Program-made: the position numbers and the translations under genes | Notes under the pieces: generated by a model | The model's database searches: none | Told to the model about the DNA's origin: nothing | Seen by the model: the letters and a program-made list of their open reading frames with translations, nothing else | DNA from: Burhinus oedicnemus | Lineage: Eukaryota > Chordata > Aves > Charadriiformes > Burhinidae | Assembly (NCBI GenBank): GCA_008921705.1 | Contig: VFFE01007650.1 | Location: 990,748 to 1,054,747 of the forward strand | Direction: 5' to 3' | DNA length: 64,000 nucleotides | Part shown: piece after piece, positions 47,237-59,744 of the stretch | How positions within the stretch are numbered: the stretch's first letter is position 1 | How the letters are laid out: each line of letters starts with the position of its first letter

Positions 47237-47919
47237 TTTCTACAACTGAAATTTCAAACATGTCTAATATCAATATTAAAAAAGAAAATATGAAAATCTA
47301 AGCTTTACTTACCTGCAACTTTACAAACCAGAGCCAAAGAACACATGACAGTGACTCTCCTATGCTTTGTTCATGAACCAGAGGCAGACATGAACACCTG
47401 CATAACGTATTTAGGAGTTTTTTTATTTGTTTGTGTGTGATCATCTTAAAAAACCTTCCTGTTGACAGTTTTGCCTATCAGGAAATCAATAACATTTCTA
47501 GTTCTTTTTAAAAGAATTCAAAATAACAACCACAAGCTATAATGCAAAACCAGATTAAGAAAGAATACAGAAAGGAAATAATATGCTTTGAATGCAATAA
47601 CAAAAGACATATCCCACTTTTCTGATCGGCTTAGACTGCACTGTAAAACCAAAAGGGATGTGAAGCTTCCAAAGCTTCATATTTTTCATTATTATATTCT
47701 ATATTGGCATTTTATATCTAAATCAAGGATGCAGCTTTTTATGACAGTAGTGGCAGCAGTAAAAGCTGCATAATCAAATAATAGTTTAAGTGCCCTAATT
47801 TTAAGACAACAGAAACTATATTCCATCTCAAGACGTAAATATAACCCCAAACTTGCCTCTGAACCAAAGAATATTCAGTGGTAGCTTCTTTTTTATGATT
47901 CACCTTAAAGACGTAGGGT

Positions 47920-48960
47920 GAGACTGAACTCCAGATATTCTACATGTAGGTATCCACACATGTGCTAGAGATGTCCCAGGGCCTGAGAAATACCCAAGAC
48001 ATTGAGGTTGTTGACTGGCATCTGGCTACCCCACATCTGTTACAGGTTCACAGCTGGCAATCCAACATGGATTTATTGGGCGTTTTTCACATAGCCTCTA
48101 AAATGACTCCAGAAGCCTAGGTTAGAGTGAAATTACAAGATTACATTATAGTTGCTGGAGACCTAGCATGCTACTCAGCCACCTAAACTTAGACAGGTAG
48201 TACCATTTGACAATCTATACAATACCTTAGTCATCTGTACAGTGTAGGCAGATATGATATTGGGAATATGTGGAACACTAAAACTGATACCAGCTACCTC
48301 AGTTTGGACTGAAACAAGTGCCAAGTCAGTACACTAAACATAAGTGGAATAATTCAGCTGATAAACCATTAGGAGCAGAATTCAATTGAGTGCCAAGACA
48401 CATAAATTTTAGTGTCTACCTGTATGTATATACTGCCATGGCAAATGTCAGAGTTCCCGTTATTGTCACTGGAGTCTAGTCAAGGTAGTTACTGGAGCTT
48501 AGAAGGAAATTCAACTCACCTTAAAGCAGACACTCGGTGGCTAGTCCTCTAACAGCCCATCATGGTGTCATCTCTGTCATTATCTATCACCAACCTTCAT
48601 TTGCTTTAGTGGGAGCTTAGGCACTTATGTCATCAGTGGTACACCTAAGGGTGGACCCTTAGATTAAGGTGCCTTAGTCTTGAACTGAATCATGCCCTGG
48701 AGTCTCAAGTTGGTTGCTTAAATATAGATATTTGTGATGCCCCTGCATATCTCACATGGGTTCTAGCTGACAGGCTGGAAAAACTCATTTGTGTTATAAG
48801 TCCTGTGTTATATCTCGCAACATCAGGTGGACAACTTAAACAGCACAAGGCTTCTGGTTTTAGGTAGCTGAACTGGATCTGGATGTTTCTTTTAAGGTGC
48901 CCTGGATCAGCAGATGCTTAAAAACCCAGTACGTATGAAATCTGTATCTTCTTAGAAGTC
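47920..48960. repeat. Possible ancient LTR-like or dispersed repeat
   Basis: About 1 kb of more balanced composition than its flanks with recurring words of the GTGCCTTA/TTAGGCAC kind (for example at 48617 and 48669) and an exact 8-bp inverted repeat CTAAGGGT/ACCCTTAG around GG at 48645-48662. The style resembles old avian LTRs. No TSD or termini could be defined and no open frame of note is present. It could equally be unique DNA. Confidence 0.3.
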
Positions 48961-49276
48961 TCTGAACTTCAAAAGATGAAAGAAATTCCAGAATAATATG
49001 TTTCCTGCAGAATTTACAAGTTCATTCAGGACATGGTGATTCACAAAGTTTATTTGATTTCAATAAAATTCTGACTGGAACAAGAACAAATTCAGATAAA
49101 ATTCCTCACAATTTTCTGCCAGCAGTCTCCACTTCCAGGGTTCAGCATGCACTCCCACAGCACAGGGCGAGGAGCCTTCCTTTTTCACTGAGAGTGGTGA
49201 TATCATTTGCTTTCATTAAAAAATCAAACTGCAACCAAACTTCAAAATATGGAAACTGTTCAGGAAACACAATTAC

Positions 49277-49378
49277 CTTTCTCCATGCAGTTCTGCTCAA
49301 CACCTTGTAGGAATGCGACCCAGTAACAGAGAGAGCGTGTTTGAGTTTTGTTATTTCCTGTCCATCTTGGGTTACCAT
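49277..49378 (-). other. Candidate small in-phase exon (unassigned)
   Basis: On the minus strand a pyrimidine-rich run ending in TTTTAAG leads directly into an ATG at 49378. After 34 sense codons comes AAAG|GTAATT, a fair donor. The 102-base interval is a multiple of three, so it could be a skippable exon. The frame stays open beyond the donor to 49142. I do not recognise the peptide (starts MVTQDGQEI). Chance remains the leading explanation. Confidence 0.12.
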
Positions 49379-52300
49379 CTTAAAACAAATGAATGATAGA
49401 CAAATCTGCCTGGAAAAATGGGCTGGAAATAGGCATTCTCAAGGGATTTCTAACATCTTTGGCTTCCCTTCAGGCTGGAAATACCACAAAAGCAACCTTC
49501 CGGTAGTGTTTGTATTTCAGCACATCTGTTTTTATGGCCCACTGGAACCAGGGAGTTTAGAGCACATAAAAATGAAAAATCACCTCAAGAAAGTTAACCA
49601 AAGTATCAGAGGTCCAATTCAAGTTTTAAGAAAGATTCAATTCCGTTGCTAATTAGCCTATGTACTCACTCACCCCTAACTATTGGGGCTGTTGCTTAAA
49701 ACCTCTGTTAAATAAATATGTAATAGGATAGTACAGAAGTGAGGGCCTCAAAATAATTTTCAAATGCTATTTTTCGCTAATGTTCGGTAGTCATCATCAT
49801 CTTCTATTTATAGACGGCAGAAGAAAATAAGAAATAATGGATGGCACTCCCAAATCAGTGACAGGATCAGTAGCAGTGAGGGTATTAAAGCCCAGAGATT
49901 TCACTTCTATTGCCTCTTAATCCTTAATTATATTCTTTCTTCTATCATCCATCATTCAGCTTCTCTTCTGCCATATTCTCTTTCCTCTTCATTTTTTACT
50001 CACACTTTTCAGTAAGCAAACGCTTACTGAAGATTGTAATGTAAACAAAACTGTGGAAAGGAATGAAAGTCCATTAAGGTAATCTTACACTCTTACGAGA
50101 TTCCTGGGGTAAAAAAATACTTAATTTCCAAATAGCTGCAAGCATTTAATAGAGCTTTCCATTGGTACAGAGAGGTAGGAAGTTTAACCACATATATGGG
50201 TATTTATTGTCTTCTAATTGAGATAATTGTTTAGAAAATTCTGGATTTCCAGATTTTGAATTACTTGCAAAAATCTATATACAGTATATAGTCATTTGTA
50301 GTAATTGATGTAGGAAAGGGCCTCAGAGAAGAAAACCTGAAAGGAACAAAGTTTCTCTAGTAAAATTTCAGGATTTGTAATGATACTTATGTTTTTTTGT
50401 TAAAGAATTTTGTTCACTTTTCAGTGACATATGTCCACTTTCAGAGAAAGATTTTACAGACCAGAAGACCCCAAAACTTTATCATTTGTCTTTAGGTCTA
50501 CTGTTGTGAAGTTCTAAAACATGATAAACAATCCTTTAAGACATTACAGTGTCTAAATTAGTTCTTCTCCTCCCATAACCAAGAAGCTGAAAACTACACA
50601 CCAAGCCAACTCTCCTTCTGTTTTCCCTTGAATAAAAGAGAATCCATAAAAATGTTGATACTTTCTTTAAAAAAAATAAGTATTCTAAAATACAAGCACT
50701 GATTTCTGTCCAGTTTGCTCTAGCTATGCCAGATGCTGTAAGGAAAGTTGTTTCTTCCCTGTGATGACTAAATCTTCCCATTTTAGTGACCAGTGTCATC
50801 TGCAGTCTGTTAGATGTGCTTATGCAGAATCAGAAAATAATCTAACTAACTGGATACAGTTAACAAGGTAATTTTCTCAGTGGAGGTATCTTTAAATATA
50901 AACGTCTGTGTTAGTTTTATGGATATTTTTACTATGTATTTTCAGAATAACTTACTAAATTACTGACATAGGTATTTCTACATGGAAATGCATTCAAGCA
51001 CCTAAGCTTGTGTTTTGCCTGTACATCACATAAAATATGCCTCCCTGGCACCCGGACACGAATCTCTGTCAAGCAGGAAGATTCACCTATATTACAATCA
51101 TGAAGCAGGAAATTTTCTAGTGCCAGGACAAAATATGCCTCCTTGGCATGCACATCTCATCCTAACTACTTCCACTTGCCACAGATTTTACAAGACACTG
51201 AAATATCAACTTGATGGATGAGAATCAAAATACGATTGCTTTCGCTGCCATGTCAATCCACAGTTGCTGTGCTGTGAGGTTGCAGCTGTATTTTTGCACG
51301 CAGGCTCTCACATACTTCAGGCATTGCAAGTGCTCTCTGTAACTGAAGCGATGTGACAGATATTCCAACTTCTGAAGAACAATTTTTGCTACTATTTATC
51401 GTACATATGCATTTTGTTCTGTTTGTGGGATCAGAAAACCCAAAGGCCACAGGCATTTTTGGGGTCGGTGGAGGTTGACAGAGGACAAGCAGAGAGCTGG
51501 CAGAGGAGGAGGATGTGTGCTATAGCAGAGCTGGGGATATTCTCCATGCCCTCCTCCTGGAGCTCAGTGACAAACTGCTCTTCATTTTAAGACAGCTGGT
51601 GGCAGTGTGTGGGGTTACAGTTCAGGAAGCAGCTCATAAATGCCCGCTGAGGGATAACATTGTTAAATTGCTTAAGTATCTGAGAAGCCACAGCCACCTA
51701 AATTCATTAACAGTTCGTTGTCAGGAGAGGAAGATTAGAGGTTTATTTTCAATGTTGTTTTGAAAAATGGTAAACTTTCTGTTAACAGAAAGATTTCAAA
51801 TGCAAATGCTTAAATTTTGTACAGCACTAAATGTCTAAGCCATTATTTGTATCTTGCCCTCTTTCTCCAGCTTCTTCCCTTCCTTTCCTTCTTTATTCTC
51901 CCTCATAATTAGAAGGGTTATGGATGGAAAAAATTGAAGCAACAATATTCGTGGAATGATTCATTTTCCATTGAAGACACAAGGGAACCATAATCATACA
52001 CTCCCACTTACTAAAGTTTCAGCAAGTGTTTGAAGAGATTAGCACGGATGATCACTTACTGTTGTTTTCTTCATAAAATATTCTAGGTAAAAATTCAAAG
52101 AATTTCTGCTGTTTCATGTGGGGAATGATTGCTAGCTCCCCATGGAAGAGGAGTGTTCCAGCAATAGAATAATAGGAGAAGGAAGCAATATTTAATCTCT
52201 TATTTAAAAAAAGAAAATAATAATCTGTTTACACAGACATCTTCCTCAGCTCTATCTCCATTTCCTGCCAAAAATCTTGTAAAGGGTGGTTGTAATACAG

Positions 52301-54586
52301 TATGCTGTGGTAATACTGGGGTTCTTCACCAGAGCTGGCCATTTTCTCATTTAGAGACAGGTTTAGAGCCAAAATTGCCATATTTACAACAGTCACAGGT
52401 TTCCTGTTGATTAAAAGTACTATTTTACCGTTCCTATTTTGAAACGCATGGATTTAGAGATAAACCTGCAGATGCTGAACATAAAAGAACTATTTTGAAG
52501 CAGCTCCTGTCTTCACAAGTGTTTTGGAGTTCAATACTCAAAAATGGTTGGTCTGTGTGGAAGACATCCAGTACAAGGTTGTCTCCTCTCTTTCCTCCCG
52601 CCCAACATGTTTGCAAGTACAGAAAGACAGGTTGGATATACCTTCACTGGGCTGTATCTCTACCTCACCTTACCCATTGATGGAAGAAAATTCATCTTTA
52701 GGGACAGAACAAGCTCCATTAAGTTTGGTTTTATATCAGTTCTTCTGAAAGAGAGTATACTTAGGTGTTCATATTTGGGAATTGGAGTTAGTGAGGGTAA
52801 AGCTGTACCTACCAACAGCCCACTATAGGATTCTGGTTATTGGGGAAGGGGACTGTTAAGGAGCTAGTTTTTTCCAAGAACACACTGCATAGTTTGTGCC
52901 TGAAGGCTTGAAGATAACTGTTTTATAGATTTACTGGACATGCAGGAGCTAAGACACCTTCATTTTATATGGCAGAGCTACTGGCTGGATGTTCTTTGTA
53001 AGATAGTTTCTGTCACAGTATTTGTTTCTGAAACCCTTTCAACAGATGTACTGACTTTCCAGGCATGCTACAAATTGTTTCTGTTCTCACAGAAGATTCT
53101 GAAGAAAAGAAGAAAACGGATTGAAGAACCAGTTTTCATACGACTTGATGTAGTAGGAAGAAAATCGTATTTAATTGTCCCCACCTCTGTCCCACCCTTC
53201 CTTGGTAAGATGAGTGCAGAGCAGGCCTAAGGGAGCGGAAAAGACAGTGATTTTAGACACTGCTAAGCTGGCATAAGAAAGTCTTGCAATTTTGCATGTT
53301 GTTACAAGTCACGGAGCAAGGGAAGTCTCTGCTTTTTAGTGTCTTCTCACAAGAATGAAGCAGTCAAAAAACAACTTTCCTGTCACGCACAGTATTTCAG
53401 TGTAAATTTGCAATGTTAATTTACAAATTCTGCTCACCAGTTACAAAACTTGTTCATTCTGTCTCAACCCAAGCAGTGGACTTCACCCAGAATTTGCTTT
53501 CTTTTCATATTTTGATGCTTCTACTACTCTTCCTCTTAAGCAAGCCAATTACAAAACCAATACTTCATCTGAAAAAGCTAAAATATTTAAGCTGGTTTTT
53601 TAAGGTTAGCTACTGCTTTTCATTGTGAACATTGTCTTTCCTGTCTCTTCCTTAAAATTGGAATGAATGGCCAAAGAGAAACTTGTAAATGTCACTCTGT
53701 TACGGAAAATGAATTGTATTTTTGGGAGTTCAATTACTTACTCCAGCATGGCCTGCAGAATTGTACTCAAAGGGAAGGTAGATATAATTCCACTAACATA
53801 AAAGAATTAGAATTTCCCTATAGACTTTGCCATGCACATGGAGAGGAAAAACATGGATTTCGGGTGATACTAATCTGTGAAACAAAACAAAATAATATAA
53901 GTAACGTAATGCCCAGGTAGATAAGAGCAGAAAATAAAATGGACCAGTTCTTTTTGATTCACTTATAATGTAAATGAGATTGTTTCAAGCACTGTCAGGA
54001 AAATATATAAAACTCATGTTAAGGCCTGAATAGCTGTGTTGTATACTACCTTAGGGGAAAAAGGAACAAGTATGTAAAGCCCATCTCAAGTCTTGACGCA
54101 ATGAGATAGCATGCTCTCCAGCTCTTTCTCTTAGTTATCTACCCAGAGGTTATAGTATGTCTATGAGGTGGGCAAAAAGCTCAAAATTATTTGGAGGATA
54201 TAACTGTAGCTTTGTGATAACCTTAGCTCAGCTGTCATGGCATTCAGTGCCAAATTCAAGTAGGCGTAATACTTCTGTGGAACTTGTAACGAGTCTCTGC
54301 TCCATGACATTCATCTTTTATATCAGTAGTAAAAAGTACAGTTTTGTGCAATTAGATATAGGTAACCATATATCATACTTCTGGATGAAACCAGATCATT
54401 ACATTAGATTAGTTTTGCACAGAATTTTCTGCTTTTCTATTGATTCAGCAATCATCTGAGCCTGGTTTAGTACATCAGGTTTTAGCAAGCATTTTGGTCC
54501 CTCCTGAATTATCTGTGAATCAGTTTAGATTAAAGCTCAGTAGCTCTGTCCCTGGACCTTGATATTCCTGTGGAGATCTAGGCTGA

Positions 54587-54591
54587 AAAGC
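54587..54591. repeat. Target-site duplication AAAGC, left copy
   Basis: AAAGC directly precedes the TG at 54592 and recurs at 55160-55164. Confidence 0.85.
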
Positions 54592-55159
54592 TGTATTGGG
54601 TTTATGTGGCAAGGTTTTGGCAGTGGAGAGCTGCATGGGTGGCCTCTGTGAGAAGCAACCAGGAGCTACCCCCATGTCAGACAGAGCCCATTTCAGCCAG
54701 CTCAAAGATGGACCCATCTCTGGCCAAAGCTGAGCTTATCGGCGACACTGGTGGCACTTCTGTGACAACATATTTAAGAAAGAGTAAAAAAACCTGTGCA
54801 TGTGTGTGAGACAGAGGAGTGAGAAAATGTGAGAAAAACAGCCCTGTAGACACCTAGGTCAGGGGGGAAGAGGTGGGGAGGGAAGAAGGAGGGGGAAGAG
54901 GTGCTCCAGGCACCAGAGCAGAGATTCTCCTGCAGCCCATGGTGAAGACCATGATGAAGCAGGTTGTGTCCCTGCAGCCTTTGGAGGACAACAACGGAGG
55001 AGATATCCACATGTCAGCATGTGGAGGACCCCATGCTGCAGTAGGTGGATATACCTGAAGGAAGCTGCAGCTCATGGAGAGTCGATGCTGGAGCAGGCTC
55101 CTGGCAGGAGCTGTGGGCTTGATGGGCACCTGGCATCCAGTCAAAATTAGCCCACCACA
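54592..55159 (+). mobile_element. Solo LTR with internal deletion (plus strand)
   Basis: A 568-bp element with TG...CA ends and an exact 5-bp AAAGC duplication. It begins with the GGGTTTATGTGGCAAGG segment known to me from an abundant avian LTR. It has a TATA-like TATTTAA at 54771-54777, then a purine-rich G-run tract (54862-54895), then repeated 'tgcagcccatgg'/'ggaggac' segments. The part that should hold the poly(A) signal and T-rich region is missing: the sequence jumps near 55120 to the GGCACCTGGCATCCAG end. So the LTR keeps its promoter side and its extreme end but not its polyadenylation region. There are no viral genes. Open frames inside (54606-55144) are artefacts. Confidence 0.9.
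54771..54777 (+). promoter_or_regulatory. LTR TATA-like box (TATTTAA)
   Basis: Sits about 180 bases into the LTR, where the U3/R boundary would be expected. It would drive transcription to higher coordinates. Activity unknown. Confidence 0.45.
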
Positions 55160-55164
55160 AAAGC
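55160..55164. repeat. Target-site duplication AAAGC, right copy
   Basis: Exact copy of 54587-54591 directly after the terminal CA. Confidence 0.85.
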
Positions 55165-58100
55165 ACAGACTGATTGGTTGATTGGTTGTCGTATATTATG
55201 ACTTCCAGCAATACTTTAATGGAGCTCACTGAGTTGGGTTTTAAGGAAAAGGAGGCTGAAATCTGCCTAGACCAGAATATAAGTGCAATCATCTGATTGC
55301 ATCCCTGAAGCACTTTAGGATTCTACAAAAATTACTTGGACACTCTAAGATGTGGTCAGGACTTGTTCTTCATAAAATACTAATAAAAAAAAATTGTAAC
55401 GTTTCAGAGAAGTTTCAAGTAGACCTTGGGTGGAGCAAGTTTCTCAGTGCCAGGATGAAATTTCCAGCTAAATCCAGAGAGATGTATGATAACCACACTG
55501 CTCATCTTTGTTAGCTGAATTAGGAAAAACAATGGCTTTAACAAATTTGTCTATGTCCAGTACATCTTTAAAAAAATCTACAGATTTGGGGAAGTGTATG
55601 ACTTGCTTTTATAGATCCTAAAGCAACTTAAAGAGAGTTACATTCCTATAGATATTGGCATCTAGAAATTGTCTAAGCCTGAAGTAGTTATCTAGGCTGT
55701 CTTTCTAGTCAAGAGAGAAAAAATTTCCGAGAGCGATCCATTTCACCTTAGCATGGCGTGAATTAATTAAACATTGGCTACTAAGGGAGTTTAGAATAAT
55801 CTGAATGGAAGTGACTACCCTTTGGCTATTTCAGAGTAGGTGAATTAAATCCCATCCTAAAAAACTTAACATAAGGATTTCTTAAGTTTAACCTAGAATG
55901 TGAAATCCCTAATTCTAAACCCAGACAAACAGAAATATCTGAAAAATAATCAGTGTTCTTCCAGGTTTCTGTGAAGTATTATAATGTTTCATTCTCTTAT
56001 AAGGATAATTTTATTGAAATCACTGTATCTTCTGTGTATCAGATGCAACTCTGGCTCAACTTTGCTAGTAATTAAAAAAAAAGATTTACTACCTTTTATA
56101 GGGTTTTTTACTGTCTGTTAATTCAATCAAAATGAACAGGATACAGAAAGTAATTTTTCTTATTCTAGTGCATTTCTCTTTGCTTCATAATCTAATGTCA
56201 AAGAACATTATTAAAAGTTTTAGTATAAGTATTCATGAGTGCCTTTACAGAACAGCTTTTTTATTATTATCGGGGGGGAAAAAAAAGAAAAGAAATAACC
56301 TCACTAGGGATAAGCAATTCCCAAAATGGTAAGTTTTAAACACATTTATTCTCTGATCTGAATACATATCCAGTAGAACAGAAGCTTATTCAGTGGAAAC
56401 AGGTGGAATTTTTCTGGGTGGGCAAGTCTATGCTCAGTTAAAAATGTTTTCCATTTTGATTTACACAAATTATGATACAAAGTAGAAAGAATGACTAGGA
56501 CATCAACACAATGAGCTTGTTGAACCATATTATAAAAACACAGACTTTGTTATCTGAAATGCCCATGATACCTTCCAAACTCAGTTAAAGAATAGACTTT
56601 TGATCATTTAAAAAGGCAGCCCCAGACATTCTCCATCAAGGTATTAGAGACCACAAGAATGTGGTCTTGTGTGAGGTCCTGAAAGGTTTGTATGTGTCAT
56701 CCTTGGCACTCAGCACGGATGAAACAACACAAAGAAAGGAAAATGATTCTGGCTGTAGAGCTACAATACAGAAGAGCCCATACAGAAGGATGCTTAAGGT
56801 TTCATACTGCTTTTGAAAGATGAGGATTAAGGGAACAGTGTCCAAGGTTCTCTCTGGACAAGGTGAAAGCAAAGCTTGTAGAGAGGGTACTGGAAAAAAA
56901 TAGAGCACTCTTTTGTCCTACTAATAAATCGGTAGTCTAGATTTAATATACAGATGTCTGTATTTCAGGTATGTTCTTAGTCCTCTGTCTTATTCTTCCC
57001 CTCCAATTGGAAAATGGGGTGATATTGCTGCTAAATGTGTTTTTTCCTGTACAGCTGAACAGGCACACTCACATTTTTATTTCACACCCAGGCCCAGGCT
57101 TCCCAAAGCCCTGTGTGAGGCTATTCCCGAAGGCCATTTGCAGTGAATAGTCACCAGGCCTGCCCAACTTTTACACGTGTGACTTCAGCTACAGACTTCG
57201 ATTTATAAAGCTATATGAGCATTTCTGTGCAAAATGAATGCTACAAGATTTCTCTCCCAGCTTCATGTGTTAATTAGTCTATCTGGGATGGCACACTAAG
57301 GAATTACGTTACCACTGATGTTCAAACAAGATTTGATCTCCCACAGCAATGTACCACAACACATTCCTATCTCTTGTAACCTATTTGACTATTAGTGACA
57401 CCATCTCTCTTTTCATGAGTCCCTCTGACAGTTTGTTCTAGCTGCAGATATCAAGCTAAATGTCAACAGAACTGAATATTTAGCCTGCTGATTCATTTTC
57501 TCAGCAAAAGGCCCACTGCACTGCAATATATATCCCCCGGGGCCGCAGTACAGAGCCCATTTCTTTGCTCAAGATGATTAAACGGGGTAATGAAGTTTTG
57601 AGTTATATAACTTCCCTTCTTAGAGAACAGATTAAAAATGGAAATGCATATGTCTGATGATTAAGAAGTCTAGTCTGAAATATAAATAATAAGCATCTTT
57701 AAAATGTGAAATTATAGTCCAATATTTTCATGTCAAAAATAGTAGATGTCTATTTGCTGTCAATAGAATTTCACTGCATTGTATCAGGATGAAATGCAAA
57801 AATCTTGACCAACCTTTACAATAAAAGTAATCTTTTTAAAACAACTTGGGCAATCAAAAGTTTTATATACTATTTAGTTTATTTAAACTATTACTATAGT
57901 TACCTGGCTTTCAGAAGAAAAAGCCACCTCAAATGAGGAAACCAGAATGCACCGTGTATCAAAAGATCATTCAAAATATTGATATCTTTAAAACCTTTTT
58001 TGTTTTTAATTAAGAAATTGGGTGATGCTCACTTTTCTTAGGAACACTTGTTTTGGCAAATGAGGATCTTTCAGACACCAAGTTTTCTTGAAAATGCCTC

Positions 58101-59744
58101 TGCTGATGGAACAGTCCATGAAGGCATAAAAAATACTCCTTTTACAACCCTGAGATAAAATTTTCCCATACTGTCAGTAAAGATTAATTTGAGTTTTCTG
58201 CTACTCATACCTTTTATGAACATTAATTATAATTATAATCTAATTATAATGATTATAATTAGATATTCAGTCTTTTTTGTTCTTCTTTCTCACACAACAT
58301 GAAAAGAGAGAGCTGTTTTCTATTACTGGCTTCCATATGACATGTGTGACAAAGTATTCATGCTTTTTATTTCCTTTCATGATAGTCCACCATTTTCCAG
58401 TTCCCTTAGTTCTACTTACATCACATACAACATGGTTACATTTTCATTATTGGATTAACATCTTTGATTTTCTTCTGTCCTGAAATGACATAAATTATAA
58501 ACAAATGATATTACAAGCCCAGCTGTGTGGCTCTGTCTCATTTTCTTTAAATAACTGCTTTTAAGCTTTTATATAATTTAGCTGAATCTTTTATAAGGAT
58601 TTTCATTAAATCTCTACAGTTAAGTATGCTTTAAGTGTTTTTTCTGACCCCATGCTCCTTTATTAATGGTAACAAGTAACTGCATTTTCATATAATATTT
58701 TCTATTAATAACCAAAAATGTCCAGATTTTAAAAAGATCTGCTATATAATCATAGATAGGGTAATACAGTTGCTGTACAAAAATATACAAAAGATGAAAA
58801 AGGAAGTGAACAAAGCTTTCTTTTGCACTGTTCCTCTTCTGCAGACTTAATAAAAGCAGACAGTAAAAGGCTACTAATTTAAAATGTAATACAGTTCAAA
58901 CCTGTAGAGAAGCTGTGCTCTTCTCAGGGAAATGAATAACTACAAAAAATGTGTTTGAATTTATAAAAGTACACAAAGGTTTTTAATGGAGAAAAGCTAC
59001 CAAGTCTTTATTTAATATTAAGGATAAAATCGGCTTTGGCTGACTTCCAGATCCCAGATTATAGTCTACTGAATTTAACTGGTACATGCTGGATAAAACT
59101 CATTAGCTCAACAGATTTATAAATGCTTCAGTTTATTCCTTGCTGAAGTATAAGTATGTCCTTTCCTCCTTGATGTGCTTTCAGAGTCTGTGTCCTGACG
59201 ATCCCCCTTTAACTGAGCTGTGTTTTGACTAAAATCATCTCAAGCCATTAACAGGTAACTGAGTGAAAAATTAAGTGGTTCTCAAATTTTTCCAAGAGTA
59301 GTAGCTTTAAACATTTGTAACAGATGTTGGATTAAATAGTACTGTCAAATTAATTATAGAAACAAATATCAAGCAGTCTCCATCTTTGTTCTTTATGTTC
59401 CACATTCCTTCTTTTCTCTTTCATTTTTTATAAAAGCCCTCACTAAATATCTTTTTCTAAACAACACAGGACATGAGACGCTAATTTTAGTTAAATTAGA
59501 CTTCAGACACTTCATGCTCTCTTTTTATGTTTATAGGTTCATAAACCTTGACACAGCGTGATACTGTATTCAACACTAAACTAATTTACATTATAGGGAA
59601 ACTTCTACTTTGAAGTACATTTTCAGTACAGTAAGTGAAATCTTAGTTCTCACACTTTACAGACTTCTTTCTTTTATCTGTATTAAAATTGATCACTACT
59701 GATAAAGTCCAGAATTCTGCAGTGATAAAAGGTTCGTCTCCACT
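55165..59744. other. Unique non-coding stretch
   Basis: AT-rich, with short frames only. Holds a CCCCGGGG palindrome at 57535-57542 in an otherwise AT-rich setting, and a TAATTA-rich hairpin at 58230-58261. Confidence 0.5.
58230..58261. repeat. AT-rich perfect inverted repeat (hairpin)
   Basis: 11-bp arms at 58230-58240 and 58251-58261 are exact reverse complements, around a 10-base loop which is itself AT-only. The block carries several TAATTA words, the core of many homeodomain sites. Confidence 0.8.

Larger units (their letters stand above)
48961..54591. other. Mostly unique non-coding stretch
   Basis: No recognised gene. Contains a splice-flanked minus-strand mini-ORF (49277-49378), a local imperfect direct repeat at 51032-51050 and 51130-51148, and a balanced-composition block at 51470-51740 with an 82-codon unassigned frame. 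Confidence 0.5.

Noticed and set aside
52031..52056. Stretch resembling part of U6 snRNA (GAGATTAGCACGGATGATCA)
   Set aside because: Only a short central match; the 5' and 3' U6 landmarks and the intervening bases are missing.
54606..55144. Several frames on both strands inside the 54592-55159 LTR
   Set aside because: Created by G/C-rich LTR sequence lacking stops; mutually overlapping and without motifs.
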